A stretch of DNA of 64,000 bases. Source: Marinobacter guineae. GTDB taxonomy: Bacteria; Pseudomonadota; Gammaproteobacteria; Pseudomonadales; Oleiphilaceae. Below are positions 52,315-61,664 of the stretch, in pieces. Below the pieces are notes generated by a model that ran no database searches, had not been told where the DNA came from, and was given only the letters and a program-made list of their open reading frames with translations. Where the stretch lies: assembly GCF_002744735.1 (NCBI RefSeq), contig NZ_KZ319339.1:1-64000 (forward strand). The letters run 5' to 3'. Position 1 is the first letter of the stretch; every line of letters begins with the position of its first letter. The translations under genes were made by a program, and so were the position numbers.

Positions 52315-54309
52315 TTAACTTGCCTCCTTTATTTGCCAAAAGTACCCCTCACGGACACGCGTTGCTCCTGCTTTTGAGTCATATTCCAGCTTATAAGCCC
52401 GGGAGATATCCTGAGCAAGGTCGGAGTAGAAGGATTCGTCGACCTCTGTGTCGGTTGATAGAATGATCATTTGGTGGCTTGCTATTGGAAAGTAGCCTTC
52501 GATTAGCTTGGCCCTATGTTCTGAGTCCAGGCGCCCTAGGGGCGTATCAACGATCATTGGTAGTTGTCGGCCGGACGTCTTTGCAAGCGCCTCAAGAACG
52601 GCGATGGCGAAGATCTGTTTTTCACCCGCAGATAATTCGTCCTTTGCAATGCTCCTACCGTTGCCAGCGAGCAAATTGATTTGGAACGTTTTGGGATCAA
52701 TGCGTATCTGCAATTCGAGATCTTCTTTACGCGCAAGCTTTGCAAAGCACTCGGTGAACTGTGATTCTAGGTCCCGGATTTTTTCGCTAGCTGTCTGGTC
52801 AACGTAGTCATTGAGCAATCCATTGGCATTATTAATGTAATCCAATACTCGCTGTTGGTCGCTGACCTTGGCTGCTGTCTCATATAGGCGATCCAGACGT
52901 CGACCATTTTCTAGAGCAGAGTTCGCAGCGTCTTTACCCGATTTACGAAGTGCGTCAATCTTTCCGTCCAACCTTCCGATGTTTTGCTGTAGCTGTTGGA
53001 GGTTTTCAAAATCATTGGCGATTAGAGTGTCGTCGGGTGCCCGTGCCAATGAGGCTCCTATCTGGTCTATAGCTGACTCTACTTTTTCCAACGCATCGAA
53101 TAACTCTGCTACATCGGCTTTTTGTTTTTCCGCTTCATTAAATGTCGAAAATAGATGGCTAGCCTGAGCTGGGGTGAGGTCATGGGTCAATTCTACTGAG
53201 CCTTGATCTTTATCTGACAAGCTAAAGGCATCGATTTCCTTCAGCACTGTTGCTAAAGCGTCTTCTGTAAGCTGAGAGCTCAGGGAGTTAAGAAGTTTCT
53301 GTCGATACTGCTCATGGAACTTGCTCTCCTGAAGAACACTCTGAAAACCCAGGTCGCGATCTATTTGAGATTTGGTTCTGTCACAGAAGTCCCCTGCTAG
53401 CGCGATGGGGGCAGCGTCAGACATAAGATTATTTATGCGGGCGACTAGTTGGTCACGTTCATTCTGGAGGTCAGTAAGCTGTACTTCGAGCTCTTTTCTG
53501 GATGCTGAAAAGTGGCCGCCCCGATCATCTATATTCTTTTGAAGTTTGTCTGCCTGAGCTTGGACTTCTGCGCGCTGGGCAGCGGTGGTAGTGATTTGTT
53601 GGCGAATTGATTCTATTTTGTTTCGCCATTCATGAAGGTTGGCCTGTTCAGATTCGATTTGAGTTTTTATCTCTTGTGCTGTGGAGCGCTTTGTCATGTT
53701 TCGGTTAAGGACGGTTAAATCGCCTGAGAGTCTCTCAACAACATCGAGCCCTAAAAGCTTTTTGATGGACTGCTCCAGTGCTGCTCCACCAGTGTCGTCC
53801 GCAAGCTGCGCGATCTTTTCGCCATCGAAGAAGAATAGATCTGAGACACCAGCAGGGATCAATTCGTTAAGAAAATTCTGGGCTTGATCGTAGTTCAGTC
53901 CCTTAATTGGGCTACCATTTTCTTGGATTGTAAGCGCTTCTTTGACGCCGCTACCCTTTCGCTGCCATTCGCGCTTCACATGGTACTGGTTTTCCGTTCC
54001 AAGCTTGGCATAGGTGAAGGTGAGCTCTACCGAAGCCGTGTTGGCGGAGCGGCCGGTCTCTTTGGAGTGGTGGATGGCGTCTAGTAAAAATTCGTCGTAA
54101 CGTTTCTGCGAGACAGAGGAGCCAAGGCATAGGCGACCGTAGAGCGCGAGCCTAACGCCCAAGAGAATACTGGTTTTTCCGGCACCATTGAGGCCGCCGA
54201 AGAGCACGATGGGCCGTGTTTTACCAAAGCGCTTTTCAGGCGCAAGATTGAACCGGTTAGTCCCTTCGTAAACTCGGAAGTCGGTTAGCGTGAGCTCTTT
54301 GATAAGCAT
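52315..54309 (-). CDS. dndD: DNA sulfur modification ATPase DndD
   Basis: A 664-residue SMC/Rad50-like ATPase. Walker A GGLNGAGKTS is at residues 38-47, a long coiled coil lies in the middle (about 190-520), and the signature ELSAGEKQIF and Walker B/D-loop MIVDTPLGRLDSEHR are near the C-terminus. In the Dnd system it is thought to supply the ATP-driven DNA nicking or remodelling step for sulfur insertion. It shares one base with the dndC stop. Confidence 0.95.
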   Translation of the reverse strand: MLIKELTLTDFRVYEGTNRFNLAPEKRFGKTRPIVLFGGLNGAGKTSILLGVRLALYGRLCLGSSVSQKRYDEFLLDAIHHSKETGRSANTASVELTFTYAKLGTENQYHVKREWQRKGSGVKEALTIQENGSPIKGLNYDQAQNFLNELIPAGVSDLFFFDGEKIAQLADDTGGAALEQSIKKLLGLDVVERLSGDLTVLNRNMTKRSTAQEIKTQIESEQANLHEWRNKIESIRQQITTTAAQRAEVQAQADKLQKNIDDRGGHFSASRKELEVQLTDLQNERDQLVARINNLMSDAAPIALAGDFCDRTKSQIDRDLGFQSVLQESKFHEQYRQKLLNSLSSQLTEDALATVLKEIDAFSLSDKDQGSVELTHDLTPAQASHLFSTFNEAEKQKADVAELFDALEKVESAIDQIGASLARAPDDTLIANDFENLQQLQQNIGRLDGKIDALRKSGKDAANSALENGRRLDRLYETAAKVSDQQRVLDYINNANGLLNDYVDQTASEKIRDLESQFTECFAKLARKEDLELQIRIDPKTFQINLLAGNGRSIAKDELSAGEKQIFAIAVLEALAKTSGRQLPMIVDTPLGRLDSEHRAKLIEGYFPIASHQMIILSTDTEVDESFYSDLAQDISRAYKLEYDSKAGATRVREGYFWQIKEAS

Positions 54310-55829
54310 TAGTTCAAAAACTCTGCAAATTCATCTTTCACTTCTTCAACGTGTGATTTGCCACGCTTTCGGAAGGATTGATTACGTTCATTGATGGCTT
54401 CTAAATCTTCCCAGTCGCGCTGAAGAATACTTTCCAAGCTATTCAAAATGCCGCGACGGTTGCCAAGTCCGGAGACCTGCAGCTCTGCTTCAAGCATCTT
54501 GCGAATGAGAGCAGCGGGTACTCCATACTTTTCGGAAAGCTTCTCCAGCGTCTCCGAATCCGCCCGTGTGAAAGCGCCTGCGTCGTCTTCGATCCAATCG
54601 AGGTCTTCCCCGTAAACCTCCCGATATATGCTTGGCAGAGAGTCTTCCCAATCGGGTTCGTTCGGATCTCTCAGCCATTCTCTTCTGATCATGTGAAGCT
54701 CGGGGCGAGTAATAAGTTCGATAGACTCGCCACCCTCATTAATCTCTTTTTCAATGGTCAATAATTCACGCAGAAACTCTTGGCGCTTTGACAGCCAATA
54801 AGGCCCAGGTATGTAGCTTGCTTCGCGAATACTGTCATCATCGATCTCACCTCTGTTGTAGGTGACCCGACCGGTTCTTCGCCGAAAGTTACGGTTTTCT
54901 TTAGCATTTTCTTTTTGTCGTGATTGATAGAGTTTGTTTCGGAACTTTAGCAGCGGTTCCATCCAGGTGGCGCCGGATTCAATGAGGCCATGCAAGGCTT
55001 TGTCGTCAGTTACGACTGTGCAGGTCCAACAGCCAAACCGGCTATTACCGCAGGATGGGGTGCTTGTATCGATAACTAGCGGGCACTCGCCCTGGTTAGA
55101 TCCCTTATACAGTTCTAAAAGTTCCTGGTTTGAGCCGCCCCAGGGGCAAGGTGCGCTCATTAAATACATCCAAACTTCATCAGCCGACCAGCTTTCTATT
55201 GGCATGTAGGTGAAAGCATTGGGAAGAGACTTATGGCGACTTAACGCCGAACCGTCGATTTTGTGTTTTGCTATCACTTGAGCGCGTGACGCGCTCTCTT
55301 GGCTGCGGGAGCCCAAAACAACAATTGCTTCACCAAATTTTGCAACTTTGTCGAGAATAAACTCGCTCACAGGATCAATCTTCATTCGCTCTGTGCACCA
55401 GCGAAATTTTTGATTTGGAGCAGGGTACCCACGGCCCAATAAATTCACCCAAAAAGTTTGATCTGTCTTCGGCACAACACTGTGCGCACTAATTGGTAAG
55501 CCTTCTCGGGGTGCCGATTCGTTTATGGTGTTAATCACCTTCTTGATCATATCGACGACTACCGGTGTTTCTACCAGAGTATCGGATGAGACCACATAGA
55601 TGTGCTTTTTGCGCTTTTCTGCAGGCAGTTGAAGCAGCGCCATATAAATTAGTGACAAAACGCAGGTGGAGTCTTTGCCGCCACTAAAGCCGATGATCCA
55701 TGGCCGGTCATCTGAGCAGTATATTGTTTGAATTTCTCGAACCAGGTCCACGAGTGGACGATTTCCAAGAGAAAACTCTTGAATCATCGTTAAGTGATCC
55801 GGGTAGACGAACTGTTCTTGTGCCGTCAT
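54309..55829 (-). CDS. dndC: DNA sulfur modification protein DndC
   Basis: A 506-residue PAPS-reductase-like ATP pyrophosphatase. The PP-loop SGGKDS is at residues 49-54. Four cysteines at 249, 260, 267 and 270 (ECPLVIDTSTPSCGNSRFGCWTC) match the [4Fe-4S] site of DndC. It activates the DNA backbone and transfers sulfur as a phosphorothioate. It overlaps dndB by four bases. Confidence 0.96.
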   Translation of the reverse strand: MTAQEQFVYPDHLTMIQEFSLGNRPLVDLVREIQTIYCSDDRPWIIGFSGGKDSTCVLSLIYMALLQLPAEKRKKHIYVVSSDTLVETPVVVDMIKKVINTINESAPREGLPISAHSVVPKTDQTFWVNLLGRGYPAPNQKFRWCTERMKIDPVSEFILDKVAKFGEAIVVLGSRSQESASRAQVIAKHKIDGSALSRHKSLPNAFTYMPIESWSADEVWMYLMSAPCPWGGSNQELLELYKGSNQGECPLVIDTSTPSCGNSRFGCWTCTVVTDDKALHGLIESGATWMEPLLKFRNKLYQSRQKENAKENRNFRRRTGRVTYNRGEIDDDSIREASYIPGPYWLSKRQEFLRELLTIEKEINEGGESIELITRPELHMIRREWLRDPNEPDWEDSLPSIYREVYGEDLDWIEDDAGAFTRADSETLEKLSEKYGVPAALIRKMLEAELQVSGLGNRRGILNSLESILQRDWEDLEAINERNQSFRKRGKSHVEEVKDEFAEFLN

Positions 55830-56917
55830 TTTTTGAACGACTCCTCGTATTCCTGCTCCGTGGGTGTAAGCGGAACACTAAGTTGCTGTTTGATGTAGTT
55901 GCCGGTCAGAACGACACTGCTTCGAGCTTTGCTAATGCGACCGTGATGCATTGCACGACCTTCCCAGTCGCCGTTTGCACGTGACCAGTCGATTTCCTGC
56001 AGGCCTATTAGAATCTTGCTCCATTGGGCTTTGGGCTTGAATAGCAGGTCTGCGCCAATTTGCCCCATAGCCTGCAGCATGACCCCGTGCGCATGAACGT
56101 ATTGTTCTCGCAGGTCGCAAGTCGCTACTTTCTTCTCGAGGGCGAGCTGCCAGTCCCTCATGTTTACCGCTACTTCGTTCCAAAATTCGATCGCGAGGTC
56201 CTGCTCATCCTGCGTGATAGGATCATTTTTACCCTTCATGAGCATGGCTTTGGACGCATTTTTAATCGCTGAAAGCGTGAAAAGTTTACTGCTTCGATTA
56301 GAGATGCTGGACCTCTCCATCTCTGTTAATCGTGAGAAGACTTTCACTTCCTTCGCTACATTCCGCGCCAGCTCCGATAGGGCATCGCGATGATCATAGA
56401 GCGTGCTTATTGAATCACTTGGCCGCACTGCATGCTTGTTTAGGTCTGCGAACATCTGTTGACTACGCTTTAGGCCATCATCAATGAAAAAGAGCACTGG
56501 AACGTTGTCATAGCCAAGTTCAGGGTTCTGCTCGATTGCTTGAACGATTGCTTCTCGACGGTGTTGTCCGTCATTGATTAGAATCTTGGCATCCATTGGG
56601 ATCGAGAGCAGTCCAAGATTTTGGCCAAGTCCAGTGTCCGTGCTGGGTTCAAATGAGACTTGTCCATCAACCGAGGCGGTAATGCCTGAAAGCGTATAGT
56701 CTGATGGATTGTCGACCAGGTAGCTGACAATGTCGGGAATTCTGGTTCTGTTTAGGACTCTTTGAGCTCTGAGTTCTGGCGGAACTTCTTGCCCGTCGAA
56801 AATGAAAATTTTTGGTACGAGGCGCAGAGGGCACATGGCAACGTAGCACGGCCTACCAGACTGTACGCCTCTTGCTGCAGGGAAAGTATGGGAGAACTCG
56901 TCCACGAGGGCCTCCAT
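55826..56917 (-). CDS. dndB: DNA sulfur modification protein DndB (DGQHR)
   Basis: A 363-residue protein with FPAARGVQSGRPCYVAMCPLRLVPKIF at the N-terminus and DGQHR at residues 116-120 (ILINDGQHRREAIVQAIE). DndB is a transcriptional regulator of the dnd operon that also lowers modification frequency. It is 79 bases after the methyltransferase gene, a gap that could hold an internal promoter or a DndB operator. No strong ribosome-binding site precedes the ATG at 56917. Confidence 0.94.
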   Translation of the reverse strand: MEALVDEFSHTFPAARGVQSGRPCYVAMCPLRLVPKIFIFDGQEVPPELRAQRVLNRTRIPDIVSYLVDNPSDYTLSGITASVDGQVSFEPSTDTGLGQNLGLLSIPMDAKILINDGQHRREAIVQAIEQNPELGYDNVPVLFFIDDGLKRSQQMFADLNKHAVRPSDSISTLYDHRDALSELARNVAKEVKVFSRLTEMERSSISNRSSKLFTLSAIKNASKAMLMKGKNDPITQDEQDLAIEFWNEVAVNMRDWQLALEKKVATCDLREQYVHAHGVMLQAMGQIGADLLFKPKAQWSKILIGLQEIDWSRANGDWEGRAMHHGRISKARSSVVLTGNYIKQQLSVPLTPTEQEYEESFKK

Positions 56918-56995
56918 GCTTGGAAGTGAAATATCTATTGGAAGTGAAGTTAACGAAATTAAACTTCCAGGTCAATATCCTGCCGAGTGGAATTG

Positions 56996-59593
56996 CTAAA
57001 TTGGTGTGGTTTGTAACTCTAGAAACTTTTCTCGGGAGTAGGACCTGGGGAGGAGCTTTTTGGCCATACCGCCACGCGCCATGACGGTCACTTGCCGGGT
57101 TGGTGACTCGCTAAAACTCAAATGAATCGGGCGATCCTTGCCGTAAAAATAAAGTCTGTCAAATTCGAGATTTTCCGCTATCCATTGGCTGACCTCAAAC
57201 ATATCCTCATCTTCGACGAGGAAGTCTACTGCGGCACCAAGTCTTTCGCAGATAGGGTTTCCCAGTCTGTTGAGCTCGTGAGAGGCATGCTGGTCGAGCT
57301 TGGGTGCGATTCGGCTCGAGATTTTTTTGTTCAATTCGGCAGAGCAGAAGCCATATGTGAGCTGGACCATTCCAAAGTAGTCAATAATCGGGTCTAACAG
57401 GTTCTTTGCTAAGTCGAAAAGAGCTGTGTAGGTTTCCGGTTGTTTAGGGCAATTTCCAATCTGGTGTGCTTCCTGGGTCTGTCCACACTCAATAAAGTCG
57501 CGATATTTAAAGTATTCAGCACAAGCGCTATCCAGCGATGGAATATCTCGGCTCCTTATCAAAGCGTGACCATAAATCGATAGCCGATTGTCTTGGAGGA
57601 TTTGCTCAAAATCAGGTGGGGATGGACCGAAGCCGTTGAAATCCGCTACTCGCATTTCCTCCAGTTTTTCGTCGAACTGCAATTGTTCAGAATAGCCCTC
57701 CTGGTCCTCGTGGAGGTATCGGCTTTTCAGATAAAGGTTGGGAGGTTCGAACTCTTCCCCGTACTGATAAACGTCAACCCGCTGGTTCATCAGGTTAATT
57801 TTGGTGCGTTCCAACATTCGGGGGATAGCCTTCCCGTTGAAGTCGTCGAAACTCATCAGCGTCAATTTTCCTGAGCGTATGTGAATTTTAACGAGATCAG
57901 CCGAGTTTGGATCGCCATATAGACTGGATGCACAAGTAATGTAGATTCTCAGAGTTGGAGGCAGCCTGGGGATCAAATCCGTATGCAGTTGAAGCGAGTG
58001 ACTATCGTCTAGCCAGCCGATACCTCTCTGAGCTGAGTCAGCGCACTCTGAATGGATCCTTGCTTTGTCCAAAATGCTAACCAGGTGCTCCTCTCCAACC
58101 GCTAGCGCATTTGCCTGGTTGCCGAAAAAATGCCTGACATCCTCTTTTAGGCGCTCGGGTAAAGGGCGAGGTAGGGGCTTTCGATAGAAATTGTGTTCAG
58201 CGAATTGAACAATCAGGTCGCTATTGCGCTGCTGTTGAGCTTTTTCCAGCATCGCTTCGCCTTCTTCACCCTTTTGCGTCACGAGTATTTTCAAGGCTGA
58301 GGGATAAGATCCTAAGCAATCTCGAATCTTCTCCAGGTCGTCGACTTCGTTTGGTTTGGGTTCTCTGCCCAGTTCAAGCCAGAAGGACCACAACCTCTCT
58401 AGTAACTCAGAGTTTTTTTCATATTTTCGTGTGAAAGAGGACACTCTCGTTCTAGTAGGTTGTGAGTGTCCTACTTTTCTCCTTACCGCAGCACTGATTG
58501 GGGTGCGACGCCGAGAGTTTTTACGATCAAAGAAATCTGCTTCGGCTTCAGAGGTTTTAAAGGTGTAGAAAACGCCAGGTGCTATGGGGACTGGCTCAGT
58601 CCTAAGGGTTGCCTCGATGTATGCAGCGAGTTCTGATTGGGAAAAGTATTTTTGGAAGGTGTTCCTAGATGTTCGAACGCCGTCTTTGTAGGGCATGCCG
58701 CTCCGCGCATTAGCGTTTTCAAGCATGGCAGAAACGACTAAACATTCTTCTGCAAGGTCAAATGCTGATTGAAGAGCAGCGCTGCGTTCTTCTGCATCTT
58801 CGATAACGTTTATTACGAAGCCCATATTGACGATATTGGCAGGCTCTTTTTTTGCGTTTGGCGCGTAATAAGGGTCCCAGCCCGCTGCTTTTACATCGTT
58901 TTCTTTCAGAAGCTGTAGGTCTCCACCTTTGCCGCATCCATAATCGAAAATGGACTTAGAACCATCTAAATATCCGTAACGGGCCAGACTTTGCATTGGT
59001 GCGGACATCTGGATTCTCGTCAGCGCCGTTAGATGTCTGTGGATCTGCTGCGATTCGTCATCCACCGGTTCTAGCTGCGAGTCTGTTTTTTGGTTAGCTA
59101 TGGGGATCAGTGAGTGGTCGACTACTTCATAGCCTTTGTCTTTTAGTAGACGTTCCCATTCCTGTAGAAAGCCGATTCGCTTGGTGTCGTCAAATAGACC
59201 GACGCTCTCAGCTTCTTTTGTTAGAGCCGAAAAGCGCGGGATCTCATCGTGATCAGGTGTCAGCAGGAGTTCTTTTCGATGAAGAATCGGGGGGTTTAGT
59301 GATTCCGAGTAAACGCGGTCACGATAGTCCAGAGTCTCCAGGTCAAACTTCCAAGACTGCTCAAGAATCGGGAAGGCCTCTTCGAAAAAAGTTGGGTAAT
59401 TCAAAAGGGTAAGGTCATCTGTTCGGGAACTTAATTTCACAACGTTGAAGTTCTTTCCAATGACAATGGAAGCTCTTGAGGCAGCATCAGCTATGCGTTG
59501 CTGAATCTCTGGTTCAAGCGCATGGAATGCAGAGTCATGGACGTAACGATACTCACCAACTCTCTTGCCTATTTCGCGATTGATTGCGCTCAT
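56996..59593 (-). CDS. DNA phosphorothioation-associated putative methyltransferase
   Basis: An 865-residue protein. The family known from Dnd loci (TIGR04096 type) is recognised from VGEYRYVHDSAFHALEP-like N-terminal sequence and the SAM motif FDYGCGKGGDLQLL (residues 216-229), followed by NVIEDAEER. Beyond about residue 450 there is a further 400-residue region with no motif I recognise. Its target, DNA or the phosphorothioate itself, is unproven. It lies between the HIT gene (38 bases upstream) and dndB on the same strand. Confidence 0.87.
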   Translation of the reverse strand: MSAINREIGKRVGEYRYVHDSAFHALEPEIQQRIADAASRASIVIGKNFNVVKLSSRTDDLTLLNYPTFFEEAFPILEQSWKFDLETLDYRDRVYSESLNPPILHRKELLLTPDHDEIPRFSALTKEAESVGLFDDTKRIGFLQEWERLLKDKGYEVVDHSLIPIANQKTDSQLEPVDDESQQIHRHLTALTRIQMSAPMQSLARYGYLDGSKSIFDYGCGKGGDLQLLKENDVKAAGWDPYYAPNAKKEPANIVNMGFVINVIEDAEERSAALQSAFDLAEECLVVSAMLENANARSGMPYKDGVRTSRNTFQKYFSQSELAAYIEATLRTEPVPIAPGVFYTFKTSEAEADFFDRKNSRRRTPISAAVRRKVGHSQPTRTRVSSFTRKYEKNSELLERLWSFWLELGREPKPNEVDDLEKIRDCLGSYPSALKILVTQKGEEGEAMLEKAQQQRNSDLIVQFAEHNFYRKPLPRPLPERLKEDVRHFFGNQANALAVGEEHLVSILDKARIHSECADSAQRGIGWLDDSHSLQLHTDLIPRLPPTLRIYITCASSLYGDPNSADLVKIHIRSGKLTLMSFDDFNGKAIPRMLERTKINLMNQRVDVYQYGEEFEPPNLYLKSRYLHEDQEGYSEQLQFDEKLEEMRVADFNGFGPSPPDFEQILQDNRLSIYGHALIRSRDIPSLDSACAEYFKYRDFIECGQTQEAHQIGNCPKQPETYTALFDLAKNLLDPIIDYFGMVQLTYGFCSAELNKKISSRIAPKLDQHASHELNRLGNPICERLGAAVDFLVEDEDMFEVSQWIAENLEFDRLYFYGKDRPIHLSFSESPTRQVTVMARGGMAKKLLPRSYSREKFLELQTTPI

Positions 59594-59631
59594 TTATCTT
59601 CCCGCTTTCAGTGCAGAGGCCATCATCGGTT

Positions 59632-60015
59632 TCATTTCCAATACCTAGCCTTGTCCGGGAAGATCCAGCGAACACCACCTCGAGAGTCTTTTTGGTCCCC
59701 ATTGAATCGGGGGATTAAGTGGATATGAAGATGAGGCACAGTTTGGCCAGCCGCTAATCCCGAATTGATTCCGATGTTGTAGCCGTCTGGGCCGAGTGAG
59801 CTATCCAGCAATCTCTTGCCCTCATCTACTAGTCGGAAGAGGTCAGTGCGAACGATTTCCGGAATTTCGAAGAAATTCGCATAGTGGTCGCTGGGGATAA
59901 CCAAGCTGTGCCCAGGTGAGATCGGAAACCCATCATTAATGAGATAACCACTATCATTCTGCAGCAGGATGCGATCTTGGGTAATGCTACAAAATGGACA
60001 GCGTTCTTCCGTCAT
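59632..60015 (-). CDS. HIT-family protein heading the dnd operon
   Basis: A 127-residue histidine-triad protein. The catalytic triad is HLHIHLIPR, and a zinc-type CPFC pair is near the start (EERCPFCSITQ), with FPISPGHSLVIPSDHYANF typical of the family. HIT proteins hydrolyse nucleotidyl-phosphoramidates and other adenylated compounds. Placed first in the leftward dnd cluster, it could clear an adenylated by-product of DndC chemistry; this is inference. The ATG at 60015 is preferred; GTG at 60033 is an alternative. The 263 bases upstream are divergent promoter space with no gene. Confidence 0.85.
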   Translation of the reverse strand: MTEERCPFCSITQDRILLQNDSGYLINDGFPISPGHSLVIPSDHYANFFEIPEIVRTDLFRLVDEGKRLLDSSLGPDGYNIGINSGLAAGQTVPHLHIHLIPRFNGDQKDSRGGVRWIFPDKARYWK

Positions 60016-60300
60016 AGACCTACTATCTACCACCCGGTGAAATGTGCGTGAGAAACTGCCTCCAGACCTGGCTTGGCAGAATTTTGCCCTCAGTCAGAAC
60101 TATAACCTTTAAGTGCGGATGGTTTGAATCATTCGGCGCCCTTGCTGAGGCAATCTCCGTGTGGAAAGGGTGCTGCCACAATTCATCATATTTCCGGACT
60201 CGGATTGTCCGATTTGATTACTAGTATCGAAACTCGGTAAGGGGGTTTTCAGTGATGCTGTTCACCTTGTTAAATCGGAATTAACTATCGAGGATGAGTG

Positions 60301-60660
60301 ATGAAATCGAATCAATTAAACAGTTCAAATGTTGACTCCCATTTGGTGGTCTTGATGCAGGGGGCCAAAGAAGGTCGTCCAGATGCTATGGCTGAATTGA
60401 GGTATCAACTATCGAAATACAAGCACCCAAAGGCGATGCTCAAGCACCTCGCGAAACAGATTAAAAGGACCGAGGAGAGGCGAGAAGAAAAGCGCGCGTC
60501 CCAGGCTGTCGCGCGTGAAAGATATCAAACTAACAAGTTTGCTCCAAGCAATACTGTTTTCAGGAAATCGCGAGCGAAAAAAGGAGCAGGAAAAACAGAT
60601 GCCTTCGCTTATAGAGTAGTCCTGTGTGGCGGATTTGAGATGAATAGGCGACGACATTAA
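60301..60660 (+). CDS. Small basic protein of unknown function
   Basis: A 119-residue, lysine/arginine-rich protein. The middle (YKHPKAMLKHLAKQIKRTEERREEKRAS) is probably a charged helix, suggesting nucleic-acid binding. I recognise no family. ATG at 60301 follows GAGGATGAGTG; GTG at 60298 is the alternative. It is divergent from the HIT/dnd operon and convergent with DUF429. Confidence 0.55.
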   Translation: MKSNQLNSSNVDSHLVVLMQGAKEGRPDAMAELRYQLSKYKHPKAMLKHLAKQIKRTEERREEKRASQAVARERYQTNKFAPSNTVFRKSRAKKGAGKTDAFAYRVVLCGGFEMNRRRH

Positions 60661-60704
60661 AGGAATAGTTTTGGGCGGCCTGTGTCGATGTCCAGCAATG
60701 ATGT

Positions 60705-61436
60705 TTAAACCGCGAAGTCGGGTACGACCACATAGCCGTCTTCAATATCGCCAAAGATCTTCTGAAGATGGTCGGATTGATAAAGAGCTGCGATATACAG
60801 GCAGACTACTGCATCAAGCACATCTTCATTGTGTTTGAGCGCGCAGCCTCGAAGACTGGCAATATGTTTCGAGTCGAAAAAGTGGCGAACGTCATCTGGA
60901 ATGGTAAGGCCGATTGGGCCCGTATCTTTTAGACCAAGCAGCAATTCTGCAAGCGTTCGCTGGCCCTCCCGCTTTGCCGCTACTCTGCCTTTTTTGTATT
61001 TGAGTCGTTCGGGAAGTTGGAAAATCTCAATGATGGCAGGGTGCGGGTAACACTCTAGTTGCCATTTTTCTCCTTGTCGGCCCAAATGTTTGAAACCACG
61101 TTGTTCCAGTTCCGCGGAAATCCGAACACCATCCGCATTAGGATAGAGGGTAAGATTTGAGGCATGGCAGGAAGCATGTCTTGATCCATATTCTCGGCTC
61201 AGGGATCGCTCACAGGCCCGCTGGCCAGTCTCATTGTTAATAATTAGTGGGCCGTCGATAGCAATGCCTTGGAGCGACTGGGCGGATTGAAGCTCGGCTA
61301 ATACCGACTGCGGACTGAAAATTCGTTCCTTTATCTCCGTCAGTTTAAGCACAGTACCTTCAAGCTCGCCAAAGGCTATCGCTGTTGGGTTTAGTGTGCT
61401 TTGCCACGCCAAATCTATTCCCGCAAGCACTACCAT
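60705..61436 (-). CDS. DUF429 family protein (predicted RNase H-like fold)
   Basis: A 243-residue protein. GIDLAWQSTLNPTAIA at the N-terminus, GIAIDGPLIINNETGQRACE and the late HNEDVLDAVVCLYIAAL carry the acidic residues expected of DUF429, a group predicted to have a nuclease-like ribonuclease H fold. No biochemical role is established. Its start overlaps the stop of a 45-codon ORF, suggesting coupled translation. Confidence 0.8.
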   Translation of the reverse strand: MVVLAGIDLAWQSTLNPTAIAFGELEGTVLKLTEIKERIFSPQSVLAELQSAQSLQGIAIDGPLIINNETGQRACERSLSREYGSRHASCHASNLTLYPNADGVRISAELEQRGFKHLGRQGEKWQLECYPHPAIIEIFQLPERLKYKKGRVAAKREGQRTLAELLLGLKDTGPIGLTIPDDVRHFFDSKHIASLRGCALKHNEDVLDAVVCLYIAALYQSDHLQKIFGDIEDGYVVVPDFAV

Positions 61437-61567
61437 CGCGGATCTACCTTTTTCATATAGGATTCGTACGAGTATTCGTGTGCTTCTGCAAACATCGCTT
61501 TGACGGCTTCAGGGCTAGTAGCATCGGTTTTCACGGCCAGTTTTTCTGAGGAGCCTCGGTGGGGCAT
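61430..61567 (-). CDS. Possible 45-residue ORF coupled to DUF429
   Basis: MPHRGSSEKLAVKTDATSPE begins a short helical, charged peptide ending YMKKVDPRW. Its TAG overlaps the DUF429 ATG (CGATGGTAG), the arrangement of coupled genes. There is no clear ribosome-binding site, and the frame stays open to 61753, into the divergent SOUL gene, so the true start is unknown. Confidence 0.35.
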   Translation of the reverse strand: MPHRGSSEKLAVKTDATSPEAVKAMFAEAHEYSYESYMKKVDPRW

Positions 61568-61664
61568 CTCGGTGCTTTGTTTAGGGCACCCCGGGTAGAG
61601 TGGGAGCGTATCATAACGGCCAAGGTAGACCTCGAGCCTGAAGGCAAATATGAAAGGAAACGTC

